From Paenibacillus physcomitrellae (GTDB lineage Bacteria > Bacillota > Bacilli > Paenibacillales > Paenibacillaceae): a stretch of DNA of 64,000 nt. Shown one piece after another: positions 43,338 to 51,506 of this stretch; within the stretch, counting starts at the first letter, position 1, and every line of letters begins with the position of its first letter. Made by a program: the position numbers and the translations under genes. Where the stretch lies: contig NZ_CP022584.1 of NCBI RefSeq assembly GCF_002240225.1, positions 558,001-622,000 on the forward strand. Direction: 5' to 3'. The notes under the pieces are model-generated. The model was not told the origin of the DNA. It did not search any database and saw nothing but the letters and a program-made list of their open reading frames with translations.

Positions 43338-44015
43338 ATGAGAATATTAATCGTAGAAGATGAGGTGAATTTGGCGGAGGCGCTTTCGCAGATCCTGAAG
43401 AAACAGAATTATTCAGTGGATACGGCGTACGACGGGGAGGAAGGGCTAGACCATGCGTTGACCGGCATTTATGATCTGCTGCTGCTGGACATCATGCTTC
43501 CTGGCATGGACGGGATCAGCCTGCTCAAAACGATCCGTGCCCAAGGCATCCAAACGCCCGTCATTCTTCTGACCGCCAAAGGAGAAGAACCCGATAAAAT
43601 CGCCGGCCTGGATTATGGAGCCGATGATTATGTTGCTAAACCTTTCTCCACAGGCGAGCTGCTTGCCCGCATCCGGGCGGCGCTGCGCCGGAAAGGAGAG
43701 GTCGTGCAGGAAGACACGCTGAAATTCGGAGATATTGAGCTGAATACGGCCCATTTGAAGCTGACCTGCCGAAACAAGGAGCTGAAGCTGATTTTAAAGG
43801 AAAGCGAGCTGCTGGAGCTGTTGATTACGAGAAAGCAGGCGGTCTCGTCGAAGGAGCAGATTATCGAGAAGCTTTGGGGATTCGACTCGGAAGCCGAACA
43901 CAACAATGTGGAAGTCTATATCTCTTTTCTGAGAAAAAAACTGGCCTTCCTTCAGGCGTCGGTCCGAATTAATACGATTCGGGGCGTTGGCTACGTATTG
44001 GAGGAGATCTCCTGA
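43338..44015 (+). CDS. OmpR-family response regulator
   Basis: A 225-residue regulator with receiver domain (1-120: acidic pair in VEDEVN, acceptor Asp in LLLLDIMLPGMDG, Lys in VAKPFS) and a winged-helix DNA-binding domain (128-222: SKEQIIEKLWGF, NNVEVYISFLRKKL, INTIRGVGYVL). It is cotranscribed with its kinase, with a one-base overlap. The promoter of the following VTC operon shares a direct repeat with its own, which makes that operon the likely target. Confidence 0.93.
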   Translation: MRILIVEDEVNLAEALSQILKKQNYSVDTAYDGEEGLDHALTGIYDLLLLDIMLPGMDGISLLKTIRAQGIQTPVILLTAKGEEPDKIAGLDYGADDYVAKPFSTGELLARIRAALRRKGEVVQEDTLKFGDIELNTAHLKLTCRNKELKLILKESELLELLITRKQAVSSKEQIIEKLWGFDSEAEHNNVEVYISFLRKKLAFLQASVRINTIRGVGYVLEEIS

Positions 44016-45292
44016 TGTTTAACCGACTTCGCAACCGGTTTCTTCTCATGAATATGGTCATTATCTCTTTCATTATGCTGGTAGCCTTCGCAACCATTTA
44101 TACCATCACATATCAAAATGTCCGCCGGGACATCGACAACCAGCTGCATCAGGTTGCCGACACGGCCCGGATCGACAGAGGTATGGGGCCAAAGAACGGT
44201 GAAGCCGGAGGTGGAGGCGGCCCGTCCGGGCCTTTGCCTCCCGGCAAAGGAGACAACGACAATTTCCGGGTCCGATCGGTGTTTTTTGAACTGCGGACCG
44301 ACAGCCAGTGGAATATTACGGATACGAATTCGCGTTATGACATGGATGAGGATTTCTACCAGTCGGTTGTGCAAATTGCATCGGCTCATCCCAAGGATTC
44401 TGGCCGTTTCACCCTTAGCGGGACACGCTGGGCTTATGGCGTCTTTAAAAGTCCAACGGGCTATGATCTGATCTTCATGGAGGTTAGCTCCCAGCAAAAG
44501 ATATTGACCAATCTCATCTACACCTTTTCCGCAGTAGCGGTGGTGATGCTGATTGTGATCTATTTTGTCAGCCGGTATTTTGCCGGCCGTTCGATCGCCC
44601 CGGTCAAAGAAGCATTCGACAGGCAAAAACTGTTTATTGCCGACGCATCGCACGAACTCAAGACGCCGCTGGCGGTCATTAACACCAACGCTGACGTTTT
44701 GCTAGCCAACAGGGAGGATACGATAGAGAACCAGGTCAAGTGGGTCCAGCACATCAAATCGGAAACCGAGCGAATGAAGACGCTCACGAACGACCTGTTA
44801 TATCTGACCGAAATGGACGAGGCCCGGGCAAGGGCGATCCAGGTCCCCTTCGATCTCAGCGAAGCTCTGGAAAGCCTAATCCTGACGATGGAGCCTGTTA
44901 TTTTCGAGAAAAATCTATCACTCGATTATCGGCTGGAACCCGGCTTGACGGTTACGGGCAGCAGCGAGCAGATGAAGCAGGTCGCTATGATTCTGCTGGA
45001 CAACGCAGTCAAATATGCCGGTTCAAAAGGTTCGATTGAGGTTCAGTTGGGCAGGCAGAAAGGGCATATTCTGCTGGCTGTCAGCAATACAGGCCCGGGC
45101 ATTCCACCCGAGCATCTGGATAAGATCTTTGACCGTTTCTACCGGGTCGATGCCTCGCGTTCGCGTCAGAAAGGCGGATATGGACTCGGGCTCGCCATTG
45201 CCAAATCGATTGTGGAGCAGCACCGTGGTAAAATTTACGCAAGAAGCACGCCAAATGAGACTACTACTTTTTATGTTCAATTAAATGGATGA
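44015..45292 (+). CDS. Sensor histidine kinase paired with the OmpR-type regulator
   Basis: A 425-residue membrane kinase. Two membrane segments (about 10-33 and 168-190) flank an extracytoplasmic sensor of some 135 residues that contains a Gly/Pro-rich stretch (residues about 65-85). No clear HAMP domain lies before the phosphoacceptor helix FIADASHELKTPLAVI (His near 215). The ATPase boxes N (LLDNAVKYA), G1 (NTGPGI), F and G2 (GYGLGLAI) are complete. The signal is unknown. The gene ends inside a 14-bp tandem repeat and is followed by a strong terminator. Confidence 0.92.
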   Translation: MFNRLRNRFLLMNMVIISFIMLVAFATIYTITYQNVRRDIDNQLHQVADTARIDRGMGPKNGEAGGGGGPSGPLPPGKGDNDNFRVRSVFFELRTDSQWNITDTNSRYDMDEDFYQSVVQIASAHPKDSGRFTLSGTRWAYGVFKSPTGYDLIFMEVSSQQKILTNLIYTFSAVAVVMLIVIYFVSRYFAGRSIAPVKEAFDRQKLFIADASHELKTPLAVINTNADVLLANREDTIENQVKWVQHIKSETERMKTLTNDLLYLTEMDEARARAIQVPFDLSEALESLILTMEPVIFEKNLSLDYRLEPGLTVTGSSEQMKQVAMILLDNAVKYAGSKGSIEVQLGRQKGHILLAVSNTGPGIPPEHLDKIFDRFYRVDASRSRQKGGYGLGLAIAKSIVEQHRGKIYARSTPNETTTFYVQLNG

Positions 45293-45328
45293 ATCGGAAC
45301 GGATGAATCGGAAAAGATGAATCGGAAA
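45287..45328 (+). repeat. Three 14-bp tandem repeats over the kinase stop codon
   Basis: Units GGATGAATCGGAAC (45287-45300), GGATGAATCGGAAA (45301-45314) and AGATGAATCGGAAA (45315-45328). The first contains the final Gly codon and TGA of the histidine kinase. Confidence 0.9.
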
Positions 45329-45333
45329 AACCC

Positions 45334-45365
45334 GAAAGAGCTGCCTGCTGGCGGCTCTTTTTTTG
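45334..45365 (+). terminator. Intrinsic terminator after the two-component system
   Basis: GAAAGAGCTGCC pairs with GGCGGCTCTTT around TGCT, followed by TTTT. Confidence 0.9.
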
Positions 45366-45399
45366 CTATCAGTCATTAAGTTTTTACACTGCGTTAACC

Positions 45400-45433
45400 A
45401 TTTAAGCTTCATTAAAGGTTCGCTTTATAAGAT
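45400..45433 (+). promoter_or_regulatory. Response-regulator promoter with direct repeat, copy 2
   Basis: ATTTAAGC (45400-45407) and ATTAAAGG (45411-45418) are 11 bp apart, followed 9 bp later by TAAGAT (45428-45433). The block CATTAAAGGTT is identical to the one before the response-regulator gene, so the two-component system probably controls the VTC/DUF4956/carbohydrate-binding operon. Confidence 0.6.
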
Positions 45434-45484
45434 ACAAACATGAAGAGCGGGACAACAGCCCGCGGGGGAAGGAGAGTTATAGAA

Positions 45485-46225
45485 ATGGCAATTGAGGTCT
45501 TTAACCGATACGAGAACAAATACTTAATGGACACGGAAGCCTTTAACGGCTTTTACAGCCGGTTGATGGAGCATATGGAGCCGGATTCGAACAACAAAGG
45601 CGGCCAGTTTTATGTCATCAGCAATTTGTATTACGACACCGATCAGCACACGCTGGTCCGCAGCAGTCTTTCCAAACCCAAATATAAAGAAAAACTGCGG
45701 ATTCGGGCGTACGGCGTTCCGTCTCCTAACGCGAAAGTGTATCTGGAGCTGAAGAAAAAGGTTTTTGGGCTCGTGAACAAACGGCGAACCTCGCTGAATC
45801 TGCAGGAGGCTTACGAATTTGTCCATACCGGACAACCCCCGGCTTTCCGGGAGGGGATGAACCGGCAGGTGATGCAGGAAATCGAATATTTCCTGTCCCG
45901 GTACCAGCTTCGCCCCATGGCCTATCTGGCTTATGACCGGATTGCGATGTTTTGCAAAGGGAACCGGGATTTGCGGATCACCTTCGACACCAACATCCGG
46001 AGCCGCCGTTACGATCTCAGACTGGAGGCCGGCGATCACGGCGAACAGCTGATGGAGCCCGGTCAGTGGCTCATGGAGGTCAAAGCAGAGAAGACGATTC
46101 CGGTCTGGCTGTCCAGGCTGCTGTCCGAACAGCAGATGTACCGGACCAGCTTCTCCAAATATGGCAATGAATACAAAAAGTCCATCCGCTACGCGAATCA
46201 GGAAAAGGAGCGCATTCTCATATGA
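45485..46225 (+). CDS. VTC-domain (polyphosphate polymerase-like) protein
   Basis: A 246-residue cytoplasmic protein with the VTC tunnel domain, which in yeast VTC4 makes polyphosphate. Charged strand motifs expected to line the tunnel are visible: FNRYENKYLM, KEKLRIRAY, VYLELKKKVFG, and LMEVKAEKT near the end. Bacterial members are commonly found next to DUF4956 and CotH or carbohydrate-binding proteins, as here, and their product is unproven. The ATG at 45485 follows GGAGAG; the next gene overlaps by 4 bases. Confidence 0.85.
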   Translation: MAIEVFNRYENKYLMDTEAFNGFYSRLMEHMEPDSNNKGGQFYVISNLYYDTDQHTLVRSSLSKPKYKEKLRIRAYGVPSPNAKVYLELKKKVFGLVNKRRTSLNLQEAYEFVHTGQPPAFREGMNRQVMQEIEYFLSRYQLRPMAYLAYDRIAMFCKGNRDLRITFDTNIRSRRYDLRLEAGDHGEQLMEPGQWLMEVKAEKTIPVWLSRLLSEQQMYRTSFSKYGNEYKKSIRYANQEKERILI

Positions 46226-46902
46226 TCGAATCGATTTTTAGTTCTTACGCAGCAAGCACCGAATTAACGCTGGCCCAGGCCCTGCTGACCTTTGTGGCAG
46301 CCATCGTGGTCGGAGGCATGATCAGCTTTACTTATATGAAAACCCAAACGGCTTATTCGCAAAGCTTCACCTTAACGATGATGGTGCTGCCGACCATCGT
46401 CGCGATCATCATCATGCTGATCGGCAGCAATATCGCGCGGGCTTTCAGCCTGGCGGGCGCCTTCTCGATTATCCGGTTCCGCAGCGCGCCGGGAGATTCC
46501 AAAGACATTTCCTATGTTTTGTTCTCCATGGCCGCGGGTCTGGCCTGCGGCGTTGGAGCCTATGGTTACGCCGTGGTCTTCACCCTGCTGCTGTGCGGGC
46601 TGATGTTTGGGCTGAAGGCGCTCAAATTTGGCACGAGAAAAGACGCTTTGAAGCTTCTTAAGGTTACGATTCCTGAAAATCTCGGGTACGAGGAAGCTTT
46701 TGATGAAATCTTCAAGAAATTTAATGTCGGTTATGAGCTGAAAAAGGTGCGGACCACCGAACTTGGCAGCTTGTATGAAGTGGTCTACGCCTTGCAAATC
46801 GGTCCGGATACGAATCAGAAGGAACTGCTGGACGCCGTTCGCACACGAAACGGCAATCTGGATATCACCTTGACCATGAATCCTGTCACGCAGGAAAACT
46901 AA
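46222..46902 (+). CDS. DUF4956 membrane protein
   Basis: A 226-residue protein with four membrane segments in the first 140 residues, the conserved SLAGAFSIIRFRSAPGDSKDI motif region of DUF4956 (residues about 75-94), and a soluble C-terminal domain of about 80 residues. The function is unknown; its constant pairing with VTC-domain proteins suggests a membrane partner. It overlaps the VTC gene by 4 bases and is followed 19 bases later by the lipoprotein gene. Confidence 0.87.
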   Translation: MIESIFSSYAASTELTLAQALLTFVAAIVVGGMISFTYMKTQTAYSQSFTLTMMVLPTIVAIIIMLIGSNIARAFSLAGAFSIIRFRSAPGDSKDISYVLFSMAAGLACGVGAYGYAVVFTLLLCGLMFGLKALKFGTRKDALKLLKVTIPENLGYEEAFDEIFKKFNVGYELKKVRTTELGSLYEVVYALQIGPDTNQKELLDAVRTRNGNLDITLTMNPVTQEN

Positions 46903-46921
46903 TAAAGAGAGGTAGATTAAT

Positions 46922-49192
46922 ATGAAACGATTCAAGAAAAGCCGGGTAGCCGGAATAATGCTCTTCAGCACCGTATTGGCGGCGGGCTGCAGCGCCAATT
47001 CTACGAATGCCGGAGTATCCGGCAGCACTTCTTCAAACTCCGATTCCTCGGCGGCTGTACAATCGAGCGGGGCCGCTGCTGCAGCAGCCGTCAAACTCGC
47101 CAGCGTGGACGTCTCCAAACAGGCCGGATTTGACGATAATGACACATTGACAACCTGGAGCACGGACGGTTCTACGGCGATAAAACTTAACGCATCAAGC
47201 GCGAGCATCTCGGGGGACGGGGCAAAAGCCGCGGGAAGTACAGTTACAATTACTGAAGCGGGCACTTACGTGCTCAGCGGAACCTTGACGGACGGAGAAA
47301 TTGTCATTGAAGCAGCGGAGGATGCCGTTGTTCATCTGGTCTTGAACGGCGTGCAGATCAGCAATGCCGACGGACCGGCTATCCATGTGAAGCAGGCCGA
47401 CAAGGTCATCCTGACCCTGCAGGAGGGAACCGACAATACATTGGCAGACGGAGCCGCTTATGCGGATACTTCGGAGGAAGCGCCTACGGCGGCTGTTTAT
47501 GCCAAAAGCGATTTGACGATTAATGGAACAGGTGCTTTGAACGTTAAAGGCAACAACAATGACGGAATAACGAGCAAGGATGATCTGAAAATCATGAGCG
47601 GCACGATCAACGTTAAATCCGCCGACGATGGTCTGATCGGCAAGGATCTGATCGCCGTGAAAGACGGTAAGATTACGGTTGATGCCGGCGGTGACGGCCT
47701 TAAGACGACCAACGATACCGATGAAGAGAAAGGCAGCATAGCCATAGCGGGAGGCACTTTCAATATCACTTCCGTCAATGACGGCATTCAGGCGGAGACT
47801 TTGTTTTATATTGTCGACGGCACGTTTAACATCGTATCGGGAGGGGGCAGTGCCGCTTCCACCAAAACGCATGAAGAGCAGCCGGGATTTGGATTTAAGG
47901 GCCAGCCAGGAGATATGGGCCAGCCACCTGCAGATATGAACTCTTCCTCAGTAGAGTTGAACCAGCCAACCGGGAATACGGTCCAGGGTCAACAGCCTGT
48001 TCAGGCCAAACCTTCAGCTTCTGAGGGTAAGGCGAATAGCGATGCCGGTACCGCAGACAGCGGAGATTCGGCGGCGGCCGAAGAGACTGAATCGGCCAGC
48101 GAGACTGAATCAACCAGCGCCAAAGCGCTGAAGGCCGGGGGAGACCTCGCGATCCAGGGCGGCGAATTCACCATCGATGCCGCAGATGATGCTATCCACA
48201 GCAACGCAAACGCCGCTATTATGGGCGGGGAGTACACCTTGTCCTCCGGCGATGACGGCATCCATGCGGATACCGCGCTCTCCATCTCAAAAGGGACCAT
48301 AAACGTAGCTAAAAGCTATGAAGGCCTAGAAAGCGCGGATATGGAAATCTCCGGGGGAACGATCCATGTCACAGCTAGCGACGACGGGGTGAACATCGGC
48401 GGAAGCAGCGACGACGCATCAGCTTCGGAACCGGCCGCTGGAGGACCCGGTGGTGGAGGCGGGGATATGTTCGCCGCAACGGATGGAACGTTGACGATCA
48501 GCGGCGGTTATCTGGTCGTGGACGCTAGCGGAGACGGGCTTGATTCCAACGGTTCGATCGTGATGTCCGGGGGAACCGCGATTGTGAATGGACCTACGAA
48601 TTCGGGCAACGGTGCGCTTGACTACAACGGCACTTTTGAACAGTCGGGAGGCGTGTTAATTGCAGCCGGCAGCTCGGGCATGGCCCAAGCCCCTTCAACG
48701 GATTCCAAGCAGCTTGCCGTGCAGATGACATTTCCGGATACGCTGAAAGCCGGCACGCTCGTTACCTTGGCAGACAGCACTGGCCATGCGGTAGCGGCCT
48801 TTGCACCGTCGAAAACGTTCAACAGCATCGTATTCTCCTCGCCTGAGCTCAAAGCCGGGGAAAGCTACACGATCTCTACGGGCGGAACCTCTTCCGGTGC
48901 GGAGAAAGACGGGCTTTATGACAGCGGTACAACGAACGGCAGCACTAAAGTAGTTACCTTTACCCTTGGCGACAACGTCACCTATGTGAATGAATCCGGT
49001 GTAACAACGGCCCCATCAGGCTTCGGTGGCGGCGGCCCTGGACAACCTGGACAGGGACAAGGTCAGGGAGGCGGCAGAAGAGGCATGCCGGGTACAGACG
49101 GGAACAGTCAGCAGATGCCTGGCTCCGGAACGGGAGATCAGCAGGGAACTGGAAGCAGCAGCCAGCCTGATGGGACGGAGGTAAACGGGTAA
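46922..49192 (+). CDS. Carbohydrate-binding beta-helix lipoprotein (Cthe_2159-like)
   Basis: A 756-residue secreted lipoprotein: signal peptide with lipobox LAAGC (Cys near residue 23), a Ser/Ala-rich spacer, then a repetitive region in which motifs such as NDGITSKDDLKIMSGTINV and DDGIHADTALSISKGTINV recur, the pattern of a right-handed parallel beta-helix. This matches the 'carbohydrate-binding domain-containing' family whose member Cthe_2159 binds polygalacturonate. Acidic Gln/Pro/Ser insertions (about 320-400) and a Gly/Gln-rich C-terminus are low complexity. It is the last gene of the VTC operon and probably the surface effector. Confidence 0.85.
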   Translation: MKRFKKSRVAGIMLFSTVLAAGCSANSTNAGVSGSTSSNSDSSAAVQSSGAAAAAAVKLASVDVSKQAGFDDNDTLTTWSTDGSTAIKLNASSASISGDGAKAAGSTVTITEAGTYVLSGTLTDGEIVIEAAEDAVVHLVLNGVQISNADGPAIHVKQADKVILTLQEGTDNTLADGAAYADTSEEAPTAAVYAKSDLTINGTGALNVKGNNNDGITSKDDLKIMSGTINVKSADDGLIGKDLIAVKDGKITVDAGGDGLKTTNDTDEEKGSIAIAGGTFNITSVNDGIQAETLFYIVDGTFNIVSGGGSAASTKTHEEQPGFGFKGQPGDMGQPPADMNSSSVELNQPTGNTVQGQQPVQAKPSASEGKANSDAGTADSGDSAAAEETESASETESTSAKALKAGGDLAIQGGEFTIDAADDAIHSNANAAIMGGEYTLSSGDDGIHADTALSISKGTINVAKSYEGLESADMEISGGTIHVTASDDGVNIGGSSDDASASEPAAGGPGGGGGDMFAATDGTLTISGGYLVVDASGDGLDSNGSIVMSGGTAIVNGPTNSGNGALDYNGTFEQSGGVLIAAGSSGMAQAPSTDSKQLAVQMTFPDTLKAGTLVTLADSTGHAVAAFAPSKTFNSIVFSSPELKAGESYTISTGGTSSGAEKDGLYDSGTTNGSTKVVTFTLGDNVTYVNESGVTTAPSGFGGGGPGQPGQGQGQGGGRRGMPGTDGNSQQMPGSGTGDQQGTGSSSQPDGTEVNG

Positions 49193-49216
49193 GCTGTTTG
49201 GATGTCTCCTGAATTA

Positions 49217-49245
49217 TTGACAATTCGTATATTATTGGTTAAAAC
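49217..49245 (+). promoter_or_regulatory. Promoter of the trpS T-box transcript
   Basis: A consensus -35 TTGACA at 49217-49222, a 17-bp spacer and TAAAAC at 49240-49245, placing the transcript start just before the T-box. Confidence 0.6.
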
Positions 49246-49257
49246 TAGAAATACAAC

Positions 49258-49541
49258 CAAACATGCTAGGCGATGATGAAGAGAGTACGCATAAACAACT
49301 GCTTCAGAGAGCTGATGGAGGGTGCAAATCAGCGCAGCGGTTATGCCGAAGTGGGCTTCTGAGCATCCAAACCGAAAACGCAGCTGAGTAGGCTTTGGCG
49401 AAAGTCTCATCGTTACAAGAGACACGTATTAAAACCTGTTATTTATGCGGGTGCGATACGCCAAGCGAGTCCGCCAAAGCGGGCTAATTAAGGTGGTACC
49501 ACGGGGTTTCTCGTCCTTTCCGGATGAGAAGCCCCTTTTTA
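49258..49541 (+). promoter_or_regulatory. Tryptophan-specific T-box leader
   Basis: Stem I shows AGAGAGTA, the distal loop GGAGGGTGCAAATC and, on the returning side, GAAG-TGG-GCTTCTGAGC, where TGG at 49352-49354 is the tryptophan specifier codon. The T-box sequence AGGTGGTACCACGG lies at about 49490-49503. The terminator GGGGTTTCTCGTCC/GGATGAGAAGCCCC is followed by TTTTT. Uncharged tRNA-Trp should stabilise the antiterminator and switch on trpS. Confidence 0.92.
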
Positions 49542-49565
49542 TTTTCCAAGAGGAGGGGAAAGAAC

Positions 49566-50566
49566 ATGGCTCAACAAATCGTCCTTACGGGCATCAAACC
49601 TACAGGAGAGGTGCATCTCGGCAACTATGTCGGGGCAATCAACCCGCGCTTCAGATGGCGGCGGACAAAACATGCAAACCTCTTTATTTTATCGCTGACT
49701 ATCATGGTTTGACGTTTATTCAAAATAAAGGGGAATTCAATCGTTTAACCTACGGGATTGCGGCGACATGGCTGGCAATGGGCCTAGATCCGGAACAGGT
49801 GGTTTTTTATCGTCAGTCGGATGTGCCGGAAATATTTGAGCTCCACTGGATTTTGTCTTGCTTGACCCCTAAAGGGTTGATGAACCGTGCCCATGCCTAT
49901 AAAGCGATAGTGGACCAGAATGAACAGACGGGGATGGAGAGGGACAACGGAGTTAACATGGGGTTGTTTACTTATCCGATCCTGATGGCGGCAGATATCC
50001 TGCTGTTTCAATCCGATCAAGTGCCAGTAGGCAAAGATCAGATCCAGCATGTGGAGATTGCCAGAGATATTGCAGAGGAATTCAATCGAAGTTTCGGGAA
50101 TACCTTCAGGCTGCCAACCTTTGTAGTGGACGAAACCACGGCAGTTGTTCCCGGACTCGACGGCAGGAAAATGAGCAAAAGTTATAACAATACGATCCCG
50201 CTTTTTGCTCCGCCCGAAGAACTGGAGAAAAGGATCAAAAAAATCAAGACGGACTCGACGCCGCCAAACGAACCTAAAGATCCGAATACCTCCAGCGTAT
50301 TTCTGCTCTACAAGGAATTTGCCAAACCCGAAGAAACCGAAAGGCTGCACGGCAGATTTCAGACCGGCATCAGCTGGGGAGAAGCGAAACAGGAGCTGTT
50401 TAAGGTGATGAACCGTTACTTGGAAGAACCTCGTGCGAAATACCATGCATTGATGGCCGATCCGGACCGGATCGATCGGATTCTAGCTGAAGGAGCACGG
50501 AAAGCACGCACAATGGCTCAACCGCTGCTTGAACAAGTAAAAACGAAGATCGGGCGCTTTAGATAG
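49566..50566 (+). pseudogene. trpS: Tryptophanyl-tRNA synthetase with a -1 frameshift
   Basis: The gene charges tRNA-Trp. It starts at ATG 49566 after GGAGGGG, with TGIKPTGEVHLGNYVGAINP including the HIGH-like HLGN, but after codon 27 the frame is lost. The family sequence continues one frame over with ALQMAADKTCKPLYFIADYHG to the end at 50566, including GRKMSKSYNNTI (KMSKS). One base is missing near 49646-49648, where CCCGCGC would read CCCGGCGC. The rest is intact, about 333 residues if repaired. As trpS is essential, this is either a sequencing error in a GC run, or a broken second copy. The T-box confirms tryptophan specificity. Confidence 0.85.
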
Positions 50567-50733
50567 TTGAAGCCCAAGCAGTGGCCTGATCCAAATGGGC
50601 CTGGAGAGCGGATTGGCTGCAGCTGGCTTGTGAGCCAATTGCAGCTTTTTTTGTATTCCGGCAAAAGAAATTTTCGATAAATTTCGCGAAAGGTTGCTTT
50701 TTCCTAAAATATAATTATAATGACTTTAGTAGC

Positions 50734-50751
50734 GGAATGACTATTCATTCC
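50734..50751. promoter_or_regulatory. TetR operator, site 1 (autoregulation)
   Basis: GGAATGA-CTAT-TCATTCC is a palindrome 18 bases before the tetR start. The same half-sites recur twice before the MMPL gene (51362 and 51461). Confidence 0.85.
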
Positions 50752-50768
50752 GAATGGAGGAAATGAAA

Positions 50769-51341
50769 TTGGCACAATTAAGCAAGAAAGAAGCCATTCT
50801 GGAGGCCGCCTTAAAGCTGTTTGCCGAACGAGGATTCGATGCTACAACCATGCCGATGATCAGCGAACTGGCCGGCGTTGGTGCAGGCACGATCTACCGG
50901 TATTTCGAGAGCAAGGAAGTTCTGCTCAACGTGCTGATCGTTGAAAGCTTGCAGGCTTTTGCGGAAGCTTTGAACCAGACGGGAACAGGGCAGAGAACAA
51001 CCGTCAGGGAAGAGTTCCACCTGCTGTTCACCGGACTTTTTCAATTCGGGAAACATCGGCCCAACCGGCTGCAGCTGATTTGCTCAAACGCTAACGAGCT
51101 GTATCTGGACGAACGCAGCCGGGAGGAAGTAACGACATTTCTAAGTCAGATTCTGGCGACGATCTCTTGGGGACAGGAGCAGGGGGTCATTCGAAAAATG
51201 CCGGCAAACGCACTGATTGCAATCGTGCTGGGCGCTTTTTTTCAAGTCTCGGATGCTTTTCGAAAAGGGCTGCTGGAGGAATCCAAAGAACTGCTGGACG
51301 AAATCGAAGATTGCTGCTGGAATGCTGTAAGGATCCATTAG
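50769..51341 (+). CDS. TetR-family repressor of the MMPL transporter
   Basis: A 190-residue repressor: helix-turn-helix at about 8-52 (ALKLFAERGFDATTMPMISE, AGTIYRYFESKEVLL) and a helical ligand domain resembling the TetR_C group often paired with MMPL/YdgH transporters. I prefer TTG 50769, 8 bases after GGAGG; the ATGs at 50754 and 50763 overlap or crowd that site. Its own promoter carries one copy and the downstream MMPL gene two copies of the same palindrome, so it very likely controls both. Confidence 0.86.
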   Translation: MAQLSKKEAILEAALKLFAERGFDATTMPMISELAGVGAGTIYRYFESKEVLLNVLIVESLQAFAEALNQTGTGQRTTVREEFHLLFTGLFQFGKHRPNRLQLICSNANELYLDERSREEVTTFLSQILATISWGQEQGVIRKMPANALIAIVLGAFFQVSDAFRKGLLEESKELLDEIEDCCWNAVRIH

Positions 51342-51361
51342 GTTGGATCTTTGTCTAAAGG

Positions 51362-51379
51362 GGAATGAATATTCATTCC
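51362..51379. promoter_or_regulatory. TetR operator, site 2
   Basis: GGAATGAATATTCATTCC, a perfect 18-bp palindrome, 21 bases after the tetR stop and 128 bases before the MMPL start. Confidence 0.88.
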
Positions 51380-51460
51380 TCGACTTTAAATTTAAAGGTT
51401 TAAACAGGTCCGCACTTATCCTTAAAACTCGATCAAACTTCTTTGATCTTTTATATACAC

Positions 51461-51478
51461 GGAATGAATATTCATTCC
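51461..51478. promoter_or_regulatory. TetR operator, site 3
   Basis: A second exact copy of GGAATGAATATTCATTCC, 99 bp after site 2 and 28 bases before the MMPL ATG. Two perfect sites at this distance would allow looping or independent occlusion of promoter and leader. Confidence 0.88.
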
Positions 51479-51506
51479 TCATCAATACAGTTGGGGGTTC
51501 CAAACG

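Noticed and set aside
46372..47265. Open frame of 297 codons on the minus strand
   Set aside because: It crosses the antisense of two well-supported genes (DUF4956 and the lipoprotein) and the gap between them; composition is that of a shadow frame.
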